From NCBI GenBank assembly GCA_003024985.2, contig PXIH01S0007836.1: 14,514 nt of DNA; one strand, given 5' to 3'. The position numbers were made by a program, and so were the translations under genes. Source of the DNA: Euperipatoides rowelli. Its lineage: Eukaryota; Onychophora; Udeonychophora; Euonychophora; Peripatopsidae. Position 1 is the stretch's first letter. Each line of letters begins with the position of its first letter. Of this stretch, positions 1 through 6,440 are shown in pieces. The notes beneath the pieces were generated by a model that did not search any database, was not told the DNA's origin, and saw nothing but the letters and a program-made list of their open reading frames with translations.

Positions 1-122
1 CTGAAATAACCCAGATACCGCTTGCAAGCACCAATTAGAAAACTATAAATAATAAATAAACTTATTCTGTATTAACAGTATCGCTACAATATATACTGTA
101 TACATATATTGTATTTAAAAAA
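1..122. other. AT-rich non-coding DNA
   Basis: No gene is recognised here. The only structure is the inverted repeat at 85-113, listed separately. Confidence 0.6.
85..113. repeat. 10-bp inverted repeat (hairpin/cruciform)
   Basis: TACAATATAT at 85-94 is the exact reverse complement of ATATATTGTA at 104-113, with a 9-nt spacer containing ACTGTA. It is AT-only apart from one C/G pair, so a chance origin is possible in this composition. Confidence 0.5.
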
Positions 123-203
123 GTCTGACACTGCACCAAGCTGCCCCCTAAAAAAATTGGTCCCCCCCCCCTACTCTAGATTTTTAGGCTGGAGTCGTCC
201 CTG
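123..203 (-). mobile_element. Possible hAT-type transposon terminus (remnant)
   Basis: Read on the minus strand from 203, the sequence begins CAGGGACGACTCCAGCC. It continues through TCTAGAGTA, a run of ten G (162-171 as C), AATTTTTTTAGGGGGC and GCAGTG. Many animal hAT elements start CAGNGNCG..TCNAG followed by G-rich tracts, so this resembles such a terminus. The adjacent 8 bp (204-211, CAGAGAAG) would be one target duplication copy. I found no second copy or opposite terminus in the window, so the element is either truncated or continues left of the window. Confidence 0.3.
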
Positions 204-834
204 CAGAGAAGGGAGCCACTCCTATAAACAATAAGTTGGAGGCTATGAAAATCTTTTCTAGACCTTCATCTGTGAAATAATAGCGGCTCATTTTTGGTAG
301 TGTAAACTTTTACCGAAGGTTTATCAAAAATATATCAGAAAGCAGCCCCTTTTTATGACCTATTGAAAAAGGACAAAAAAAGATTTATATGGGTCGATCA
401 TTGAGAAGTGGTATTTGCAGGGTTAAAATCTGACATGTTCCGCCCTACTGTTAGTACATCCTGATTTTAGTAAAACTTCTTTCTTAAAATTTGATGGCTC
501 TGGCATATCCATTAATAGCGTTTTAAACAGGAAGATGATGGGGGATTTCTGCATCCCATAGAAGTTAATTTGGTACAAAATACAAATATTGTGTATATAT
601 GTTAGTTAACATAGATTAGCTGTACACATACATATGGCATAAGTTAATAAGACTATAAATAATTTTCAATAGGCCTATGGTACTTTCATTACCTAATTGT
701 CAGATAAATAAACTATTCATAAACTTCAGCACATAACTCAGTAATAATTTGTCTATAAAATTATTTACTTTTGAATCTGCCAGTACTTTTTAAATGTATA
801 TAATTATATTTGTATCCTATCTTTAGTAATGTCT
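204..834. other. AT-rich non-coding DNA
   Basis: Nothing recognisable as a gene or RNA is seen. It contains the palindrome ATAGGCCTAT at 669-678, one of five AGGCCT sites in the window. The part up to about 480 has slightly higher GC and may be old repeat sequence continuing from the terminus at 203, but no match supports this. Confidence 0.5.
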
Positions 835-864
835 AATTATTTTCTCATGTAACTTAGTATCCAC

Positions 865-881
865 ATCCTCTTCGGAGGGAT
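865..881 (+). repeat. TTCG-loop hairpin in the LINE-like tail
   Basis: CCTC (867-870) pairs with GAGG (875-878) around a TTCG loop. With G879 bulged, AT (865-866) pairs with AT (880-881). In RNA, C(UUCG)G is an exceptionally stable tetraloop. In LINEs, structured 3' ends of this kind are recognised by the reverse transcriptase to start target-primed copying. Confidence 0.55.
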
Positions 882-909
882 AGGATCTTTGACTTGATTA
901 TTGGCTACT

Positions 910-925
910 ATACATGTACATGTAT
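910..925. repeat. 16-bp perfect palindrome
   Basis: ATACATGTACATGTAT equals its own reverse complement. It lies between the TTCG hairpin and the (AAT)9 tail and could form a second element of 3'-end RNA structure. Confidence 0.6.
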
Positions 926-957
926 TGAAATTTGTTTTAAGTTATCAATAAACCCTA

Positions 958-958
958 A

Positions 959-984
<26 letters not shown>
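958..984. repeat. (AAT)9 microsatellite
   Basis: There are nine uninterrupted AAT units. The position directly after TAAACCCTA fits the terminal repeat of the LINE-like tail rather than an independent microsatellite. Confidence 0.9.
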
Positions 985-989
<5 letters not shown>

Positions 990-1108
990 TTGCACGATAT
1001 ACATGTTGCTCCACATCATACTCCTGAAAAAAAAACCTAGATAAAGAAAACATCTCGGATGTCATGAGACTCATGCCATGAGTAGAGTTCCACTCTGTCA
1101 GAGCCCTC

Positions 1109-1156
1109 TATCAATATACATTTCAAAATGTAATTGTTGCACTGTCTATATTGATA
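1109..1156. repeat. Nested inverted repeat
   Basis: TATCAATATA (1109-1118) is the exact reverse complement of TATATTGATA (1147-1156). Between them a second hairpin is possible, ACATTT (1118-1123) with AAATGT (1126-1131). Confidence 0.55.
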
Positions 1157-1448
1157 TCTGCAACAGTATTAATTGTTAATTCAATAGTGTCAGAATATTT
1201 ATTTTCAACAAGGTCAAGTAAATGGAATGATGTTTACTAACAACTTGCAATGTCAGCCATTTTAGAACCTATTTATCCAGGTACATAATGGATAAGGGTT
1301 ATATATCATTATGTTAATAAAATTACCACAAATCACTTAATGACAATTTAACTTAAACATCTCCAATATTAGCTTATCAAGTATGTCATCAAAAACATCA
1401 ACACCACTAATCAATTCTTAATAAAATCACCTTAACATGTTTGCTGTA

Positions 1449-1510
1449 GATGACTTAAATCCGAATCAACATGTACCTTCACAATATGCTGATGACTTGA
1501 ATCCGAGTCA
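1449..1510. repeat. Diverged 20-bp direct repeat, period 42
   Basis: GATGACTTAAATCCGAATCA (1449-1468) recurs as GATGACTTGAATCCGAGTCA (1491-1510). The two differences are both A-to-G transitions. The motif holds a CpG and is less AT-rich than its surroundings. Each copy could be a binding site, or they may be a short old tandem duplication. Confidence 0.7.
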
Positions 1511-1704
1511 TTTGTAAATATGAATTGGGCAACAATGTTAAACATTTTTTTTGTTATTTAAGCACATAAAATAGGATATAAAAAACATTTTTGGATCGTT
1601 TGAAATTTTCTTTAGTTTTGGGGTCTCACTGATATTATTTTCAAGACAGTTCTAAATCATTCTGATCGATCACAAATTAATTTTCTATAGTCTTGCTCAT
1701 AGTA

Positions 1705-1733
1705 CAGGTCTGCAAGATGCTGGTGTAGACCTG
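1705..1733. repeat. 7-bp inverted repeat
   Basis: CAGGTCT (1705-1711) pairs with AGACCTG (1727-1733) across a 15-nt spacer. A function is not evident. Confidence 0.45.
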
Positions 1734-2738
1734 AGAATTTTCATGTGTTTGCCCACAGGTAAACAAGGATATAGTATATGATAATGTAAACTTTATTTTT
1801 AAAACTCACATGATCATTTTTTTATCACAATATACAAGAAAAATAGTGTTGGAACTGCACAGGTTTAAACTCAGATATTATTTTAACTTTGGCACTTCTT
1901 GGTACATTTGTGTACTTAGTATATTATTATTTGACAGAGGTCTACATNTTGAAAAGACTAAGGCTGATGTTATGGACTCAAGCACCCTATTTCTTCTGGG
2001 TTAAGGCATCTATCTATCTTGAAGGATTTATTACCAAGCCATCTCGTATGCTTTTGGAGTTTTGTTTTATTTTCCAAAATGTACAAGATGCTCCAATCTG
2101 CTTTATTGACAGATGTCACAGGTTAGGTCGTAAGCAAATTTTAAATGTCTTCCCCTTCAAAATTAATCAGTCATTTTTTTTGTTTGTCACATTAATTTCT
2201 AGGTGATTCATTTAGTTACTGTATATCAATATTTAATTTGTCCTTAAAAAATTATTATATGATGCCTTCTTATTTAAATCATTTCATTAATTAAAATTTA
2301 ACTTAAATGAAAAGTTCTGCTTGTATTTATTTAAAATACAATTCCTTTCCTTTTGCTTCTGTCAGAGTAAGAAATCATAAATATTCCAAGTGGGATGCTT
2401 CAATACAACAGAATTGTTCAATAATGGTAGCACTTGATCATAGAAATAAAATATAGTTTATTTCATTTATAACATTTTACTGTTCATTATTAATATTGCT
2501 TCAACTATTTATAATTCAAACACTGGAATGTTAATATTAAGTTTATTTCTAGCTTTGTTGGATTTTCTTTTTGCATACCATATAGATTCTCAAATATATG
2601 GTTCAAAGTAAAAATCATACACTTATAGGCCTATACAGTGTTGAATATTCTAAAAAAAAAAAGTATTGAAAAAAAAATTGTATCGCCTTTTGGATTAAAT
2701 AATAATTTTTTTTTTATCCTATTATTTTTGCTATTATT

Positions 2739-2762
2739 TAAAATAGAAATAATTCTATTTTA
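2739..2762. repeat. 10-bp perfect hairpin
   Basis: TAAAATAGAA (2739-2748) and TTCTATTTTA (2753-2762) are exact reverse complements around a 4-nt loop. It is AT-rich and may be fortuitous. Confidence 0.55.
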
Positions 2763-3636
2763 GTAATGAATATAGTTAACCTTCATTCTTAGATACTCTT
2801 CCAGGTCCATTGTTGGTAGATATTAAATGGATAGTAACTAGGGCAATTCAAGCAAAATAATTACTTAAATTAAATAAATTCTGTAAAAAAAAATTTTTAA
2901 CTAGGCCTAGTATTTATTTCATAGATGATTTTTATTTATTATTATTTTTTGTTTTGAGTAGATTTGAATAGACTTAATAAGGAAATAAATGATGTACAAT
3001 TTCTATTATATTCTGAATTAATTTCTGTCCCCCTTCCCCCCATGTTACATAATTATAAAATAAAAATATCAGTTATTTGTAGGTTTATTATGGTAAGTTG
3101 GCATTATATTTAGCGCTCAAACACAATTGAAGAATTAAATGGAAAATCTATCCTCACATGCAGTGTTAGAAACTGATAAGAAAGCATATTCTTGATAATT
3201 CATTGCAGTTTTATAATTAGATTAACTAATAACTTATGGCTAGATTTACTTTAAATTATTCTTTTGAGTAAATAAAACACAGTTTAATAAATGCTGCACA
3301 ACAAGAACAAGCAAAATGCATTCACAAAATACATATTCCCCCTATACAGTTGTAAAGATGGCAATCGGATTTGCCTGAGACCATGTTACATGTTTTTAGA
3401 TGTTTTACTTTTACTAAACGTGGAACCAATAGGCACACATCACTTAATACTAACATTTTACGACCAGTCTTTGATCATACAATATTAATATCAAAGAAAG
3501 TTTAGATGATGTTTCATTTAATATTGTTAAATATGCCTAAAACACATGAGAATTGGATTGTTATGATTGATATCAAAATTGGAAATCCTAGATCAGTTGT
3601 CTATAATTATTCTCAATGATATCAACTTTTAAAATT
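2763..3636. other. AT-rich non-coding DNA
   Basis: No gene is supported. A 65-codon frame at 3291-3488 (+) has no recognisable motif and no convincing splice sites. The palindrome CTAGGCCTAG lies at 2901-2910. Poly-A and poly-T runs are frequent. Confidence 0.5.
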
Positions 3637-3652
3637 TTATATGAAAAATAAA

Positions 3653-3655
3653 TTA
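3653..3655. repeat. Left TTA target-site duplication
   Basis: TTA directly abuts the left TIR and matches TTA at 4375-4377 on the other side. Confidence 0.7.
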
Positions 3656-3676
3656 AGCCTAGCACACACTAGGAGA
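3656..3676 (+). repeat. Left terminal inverted repeat of the Harbinger element
   Basis: The repeat starts AGCCTAGCACACACTAGG and ends AGA. It matches the reverse complement of 4354-4374 at 20 of 21 positions; the difference is C versus G at the third base. CTAG occurs twice within each arm, separated by CACACA. Confidence 0.85.
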
Positions 3677-3681
3677 GAAAC

Positions 3682-3711
3682 ACTTCGGAGTTTTTATACT
3701 TCGCAGTTTTT
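3682..3711 (+). repeat. 16-bp tandem subterminal repeat
   Basis: ACTTCGGAGTTTTT (3682-3695) is followed at a 16-bp period by ACTTCGCAGTTTTT (3698-3711), with one mismatch. Short tandem subterminal motifs are commonly transposase or accessory-protein binding sites in DNA transposons. Confidence 0.65.
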
Positions 3712-3735
3712 TTAATGATGCAAAAGTTTTCGTAA

Positions 3736-3760
3736 GAGTATTCTGACACACACTAGGAGA
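3736..3760 (+). repeat. Second internal copy of the TIR core
   Basis: CACACACTAGGAGA at 3747-3760 repeats exactly the inner TIR part at 3663-3676, in direct orientation 84 bp further in. The preceding GAGTATTCTGA (3736-3746) recurs as GAGTATTTTGA at 4289-4299, there followed by CACACAC and then degenerating. Confidence 0.75.
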
Positions 3761-3926
3761 TTTTTTTTTATTTTAAAGTTTTTCTCTTTAAATGTGCATA
3801 CTCCTTTTGTCAAAATGGAGAGTGACATTCAATGACTACCACATTAATTGATTTGTATATTATTGTATTAAATATATATATGCATGAATTTTTTAATTTC
3901 CAAGCAGTGGCATTTAGTTTTAAATA

Positions 3927-4129
3927 TCAAAGCCATTTACCTGTTGTATTACATACGATACCAATGGTTTGCAGAATTGTCGTTTTTAATAAAAATAAAT
4001 AAAAAGTGGCTTGTTGTGATATTCAATTAAGTGCTGCTTGTATAGACCCGGACATTTTTCTACTTCTTTAATTAATAGTGATATTTCATCGTCATTCCAG
4101 TTTTTGTTGGCGAAGCGAGTGGCCGGCAT
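3927..4129 (-). pseudogene. Broken Myb/SANT-like DNA-binding protein gene of the Harbinger element
   Basis: From an ATG at 4129 the minus strand encodes 47 residues before a stop at 3988-3986. The peptide has the start of a Myb/SANT-like (MSANTD/MADF-type) helix bundle: W11 followed by D13-D14-E15, the hydrophobic helix L18-L19-I20 with V23, then P27, L29-Y30 and Y37. The frame is lost in an A/T-rich stretch. In a shifted frame (3989-3927) the peptide contains I-G-I-V-C-N-T-T-G, resembling the W..I...VN..G part of the same domain, before a TGA at 3929-3927. A GTAAAT at the end of this stretch (3940-3935) could have been a splice donor. The protein would normally bind the element's own ends or assist its transposase in the nucleus. 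Here it is truncated and frameshifted. The family assignment rests on a short stretch but agrees with the element's TSD and ends. Confidence 0.6.
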
Positions 4130-4182
4130 TTTTATTTTTTAGTAAAGTCAAGTCACATGTACTCAGCTTCTCATCGTCCGGT

Positions 4183-4190
4183 GATTGGCT
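4183..4190 (-). promoter_or_regulatory. CCAAT-box candidate upstream of the Myb/SANT-like start
   Basis: AGCCAATC on the minus strand lies about 55 bp upstream of the ATG at 4129, inside a GC-richer patch. It fits a promoter within the 245 bp between the right TIR and the start codon. No clear TATA box was identified. Confidence 0.4.
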
Positions 4191-4221
4191 GCGAACTTTG
4201 ACTCCGAGGAGNAATTCTTCA

Positions 4222-4246
4222 AAAAGTAGACCAGAGGTCTACTTTT
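4222..4246. repeat. 11-bp-arm perfect palindrome inside the Harbinger element
   Basis: AAAAGTAGACC (4222-4232) and GGTCTACTTTT (4236-4246) are exact reverse complements around AGA. Allowing a bulge, pairing continues into flanking TTC and GAA. It is the strongest hairpin in the window that is not purely AT. Confidence 0.85.
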
Positions 4247-4329
4247 GAAAGTGATGAAAGTGTTCTCTTCGTAGTCTGGTTTTCTCTAGAGTATTTTGAC
4301 ACACACGAGTATTTACCTTCTGAGTACAA

Positions 4330-4349
4330 TTCTTTGATGCTTCAAAGAA
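4330..4349. repeat. 8-bp hairpin next to the right TIR
   Basis: TTCTTTGA (4330-4337) pairs with TCAAAGAA (4342-4349) around TGCT, ending 4 bp before the right TIR. Confidence 0.6.
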
Positions 4350-4353
4350 CAAT

Positions 4354-4374
4354 TCTCCTAGTGTGTGCTAGCCT
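4354..4374 (-). repeat. Right terminal inverted repeat of the Harbinger element
   Basis: It is the reverse-complement partner of 3656-3676, with one mismatch, ending GTGTGTGCTAGCCT at the junction with TTA. Confidence 0.85.
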
Positions 4375-4377
4375 TTA
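4375..4377. repeat. Right TTA target-site duplication
   Basis: TTA immediately after the right TIR matches 3653-3655. Confidence 0.7.
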
Positions 4378-5783
4378 TATGAAAAAAATTATTATAGAAG
4401 AATTCAACAAAAAGTCCAGGTTTTATAGTGGAATACGAATAGGCCAGTAGTTAATATTTAAAAATAAATGAAATTTATACTAAATAAAGCAATTAATTAA
4501 TTGAATGAATATATTTTTTGGAATATATTGATAAAATATTTTAAAAATTGGAGAATTTTTATAAAAATGAATTCATAAAAAAAAAGGGATTGAAAAATGC
4601 AGAATTAAAAATGAATAATAATTTAAAAAATGCTAAGAAAAAAAAAGAAAATTTGTGAACTATATCGAATTTAGATCCTGATTATTTAAATAAGTGTTCT
4701 GATTTGAACGATTTAGTATGAAACATGCCAAAGAACAAAAAATCAAATTTAGGGCCAACTTACCTTTCTTAGAATGAACTAGCCTAACATTGGTTGAATC
4801 CGAAAGCGGAGGTTAGCTCGAATGAATCTTAAAATAAATAAAACATTGATTCTGATATATTTTGATCAGAAAAATTTTAAATCTGCAATAAAACTTTCTT
4901 TTTTGAAAAACAAAACAAAAACAAAGTTATGACCATTCTTTAAAACTTTGTACAGTATATTTAAAATGTTCGATGGTGACATTGTAGGTAAAATTTGATC
5001 AACTTATGCTTAGGTCTTTCTTATTCGTAATCTACTTTCATCTATTTAAATGTACCACTGTATCCTAATTTCCTAAATTTATAAGTTTATTGAATCGATT
5101 TGTGTCACAAAATTTGAAAGATAATATTTTCAGATTCCAAGAAAAATATCAATGAATAAAAATTATAGTTTTTTTTCACATTGCTAACATTGTCATTAAG
5201 TTCGTAGCACATTGGCATGTTCGTAATTCTAAATTATATCACGTACAATGATGGTCAAATCCTTTAACAAAACACTTTTTTTTGTTTCATTTGTGCTTGT
5301 ATTTCATATTGATGTGAGAGATTAACTAAAATCGACAGTAAACATTCATTCTATGTTTTCTTCTTTCAAAGATAATTTCTTTCACGTATGGAGTTTACAA
5401 AGCATGTTAAGATAAAATTAGAGAACCAACCACTAATCAACACTTTTGAGATTGTCAAGTGCAGAAGCGTGCTTTGTGACCATGCTTTTCAATATAATTA
5501 ATTTTTTTGCTGCCTTTTCTAATGGATTGTTTACAACTCGTACTATTGAGTGAAATCATGTTTTACAAAAAATAATTTTAAATCTGATTTCTCTTGTTTA
5601 AAAAGATGAATTATATTAATTTTATGGTCTGCTACTTTATTATTAGATATTCTAACTCCATATAAATTAAGTTTGTATGATTTAAAGCAAAATTTTAATT
5701 TTATGATTTACGATATTATTAAAAAATAGAATATGTATATATATTTCTTTTCAGATTACCATTTATTAAATATTTATTTATAA
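4378..5783. other. AT-rich non-coding DNA
   Basis: No gene can be supported. A small patch of higher GC and CpG lies near 4798-4822 and contains TCCGAAAGCGGA. About 30 bp to its left is a consensus 5' splice site on the minus strand (4758-4764). A pyrimidine-rich 3' splice-site-like sequence ends at 5754 (+), just before the hAT element. The rest is poly-A/T-rich. Confidence 0.5.
4758..4764 (-). promoter_or_regulatory. Consensus 5' splice-site sequence (unassigned)
   Basis: On the minus strand the sequence reads AAAG|GTAAGT, with exon side 4764 upward and intron side 4763 downward. A weak acceptor-like TTTTATTTATTTTAAG lies just upstream. All three frames between them contain a stop, so any exon here would be non-coding. 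It is a sequence match only. Confidence 0.2.
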
Positions 5784-5791
5784 TGTGCAGT
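5784..5791. repeat. Left 8-bp target-site duplication of the hAT element
   Basis: TGTGCAGT is identical to 6185-6192. Confidence 0.85.
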
Positions 5792-5888
5792 CAGTGGTAA
5801 ATCTAGACATTTTTGTTTTGGGGGCAAAGTTGGCATCTGACACCCCAGTTTGTACAGATGTTCTCCTGAACAAAATACTTTGATAAGC

Positions 5889-5977
5889 TTTTTTTTTTTT
5901 TTTTTAGTTGTGTGGAGATAAAAGAAAAAAATCAAATGTAAATAATTTGAGTAGTTTTTTTTTTTTGGTTGTATGGA
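5889..5977. repeat. Tandem poly-T plus RGTTGTRTGGA repeat
   Basis: T17 followed by AGTTGTGTGGA (5906-5916) recurs as T12 followed by GGTTGTATGGA (5967-5977), a period of 61 bp within the hAT element. Confidence 0.6.
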
Positions 5978-6076
5978 CACTTTGATGACCATTAATCATT
6001 AGTTTATATTAACTACCTACATTTTTGGTTGAGCACCCTGGACCAAACGTGTTTATTTTTAATATAAAAAACTTAA

Positions 6077-6092
6077 TACAGTATATACTGTA
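6077..6092. repeat. 16-bp perfect palindrome TACAGTATATACTGTA
   Basis: It equals its own reverse complement and lies in the hAT interior. Related TACTGTA/TACAGTA palindromes occur at 10170-10191 and, shorter, at 6189-6198 (CAGTATACTG). Confidence 0.75.
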
Positions 6093-6184
6093 CAATTTTT
6101 TAATACAAAGCCCATATTACTGCCATCCCAGATGTGATGCCAGGGGCATTTGCCCCTCTTGACCCTCCCATACATCCGGCACTG

Positions 6185-6192
6185 TGTGCAGT
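6185..6192. repeat. Right 8-bp target-site duplication of the hAT element
   Basis: TGTGCAGT is identical to 5784-5791. Confidence 0.85.
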
Positions 6193-6248
6193 ATACTGTA
6201 TTTTATTATTTTATCACATCTAAAAAAATTAATGTTATAATAATATTA

Positions 6249-6440
6249 GCCTGGTCTAAGATTTGCCTAGATGCAAAGCAGAATGCACCCAGGTGGGTCC
6301 ATAGGCTGTAAATGGTGGAATGTCTTTTAGATACAGTGGGTAGCTGTGAATAATTAAACATTAGTCCCAGGCAATTAGCAGGGTAGATGTTTCAGCCCAG
6401 AATGAAAACTCAACTAGGAGATAGAAAACCCTGATAATAA
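6249..6440. other. Unidentified segment of higher GC
   Basis: About 190 bp with clearly more G and C than the flanks, containing GCACCCAGGTGGGTCC (6285-6300) with a small ACCCA/TGGGT hairpin. It has no tRNA-like box B, no sustained open frame and no termini that I can pair. It may be an old dispersed repeat such as a SINE, or conserved non-coding sequence. The sequence alone does not decide. Confidence 0.35.

Larger units (their letters stand above)
835..984 (+). mobile_element. 3' tail of a LINE-type retrotransposon (or a SINE sharing that tail)
   Basis: The segment ends in a perfect (AAT)9 tract at 958-984, preceded by CAATAAACCCTA. Upstream lie a hairpin with a TTCG loop (865-881) and a 16-bp palindrome (910-925). 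A structured 3' untranslated region ending in a simple trinucleotide repeat is known for several LINE clades; I-clade elements end in TAA repeats. No reverse transcriptase coding sequence is present upstream, so this would be a strongly 5'-truncated copy. The 5' limit given is approximate, and I could not identify a target duplication. A SINE with a LINE-derived tail would look the same. Confidence 0.5.
985..2738. other. AT-rich non-coding DNA with minor repeats
   Basis: No recognisable gene is seen. A 105-codon open frame at 1889-2206 (+) starts hydrophobic, contains an unresolved codon caused by N1948, and matches nothing I recognise. Its composition is what AT-rich chance frames give, so I do not call it. 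Small inverted and direct repeats at 1109-1156, 1449-1510 and 1705-1733 are listed separately. A 12-bp palindrome TATAGGCCTATA lies at 2624-2635. Confidence 0.5.
3656..4374 (-). mobile_element. PIF/Harbinger-type DNA transposon, deleted copy (719 bp)
   Basis: Both ends carry 21-bp terminal inverted repeats (3656-3676 and 4354-4374) that differ at one base. Each end is flanked by the trinucleotide TTA (3653-3655 and 4375-4377), and a 3-bp TWA target duplication is diagnostic for PIF/Harbinger. Inside, read on the minus strand, is the start of a Myb/SANT-like protein (3927-4129). Harbinger elements are known to encode such a DNA-binding protein next to their transposase. No transposase catalytic region fits in the remaining space, so the copy cannot move by itself. 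Subterminal copies of the TIR core, a short tandem repeat and an 11-bp-arm palindrome fill the ends. The strand given is that of the coding remnant. An animal element with another 3-bp duplication is possible but less likely. Confidence 0.8.
5792..6184 (+). mobile_element. Non-autonomous hAT DNA transposon (393 bp)
   Basis: The left end starts CAGTGGTAAATCTAGAC. The right end, reverse-complemented, starts CAGTGCCGGATGTATGG. They share CAGTG and then AT.TA, a short imperfect TIR of the CAGNG type common in hAT elements. The 8 bp on both sides are identical (TGTGCAGT), the exact length expected for hAT. G-rich subterminal patches occur at both ends: a run of five G followed by CAAAG near 5820, and GGGGCATTTGCCCC at 6143-6156. 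The interior is AT-rich with T17 (5889-5905) and T12 (5955-5966) tracts and encodes no transposase, so it is a MITE-like passenger dependent on an enzyme elsewhere. Orientation is arbitrary. A minus-strand 72-codon frame crossing the left end is treated as chance. Confidence 0.82.

Noticed and set aside
985-1030. Strong minus-strand acceptor-like poly-T plus CAG (rc of 1023-1035) followed by an open frame
   Set aside because: The frame runs at once into the (ATT)n of the LINE-like tail and no donor is present.
1889-2206. 105-codon plus-strand frame with a hydrophobic start
   Set aside because: It contains N1948, has no recognisable domain, and frames of this size are expected by chance over six frames of 14.5 kb.
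3663-4367. CACTA (EnSpm) element, because CACTAGGAG occurs in the ends
   Set aside because: The inverted repeat extends 11 bp beyond CACTA on both sides to a TTA duplication, and the encoded remnant is Myb/SANT-like.
4791-4800. GGTTGAATCC resembling a tRNA box B
   Set aside because: One base is missing from the consensus and there is no box A or cloverleaf partner nearby.
5774-5992. 72-codon minus-strand frame
   Set aside because: It crosses the left end and target duplication of the hAT element and includes the poly-T tracts, so it is not a gene.
5736-6240. Open frame continuing across the hAT insertion site after a good acceptor (5754)
   Set aside because: It is under 30 codons, very AT-rich and without recognisable sequence; chance is sufficient.
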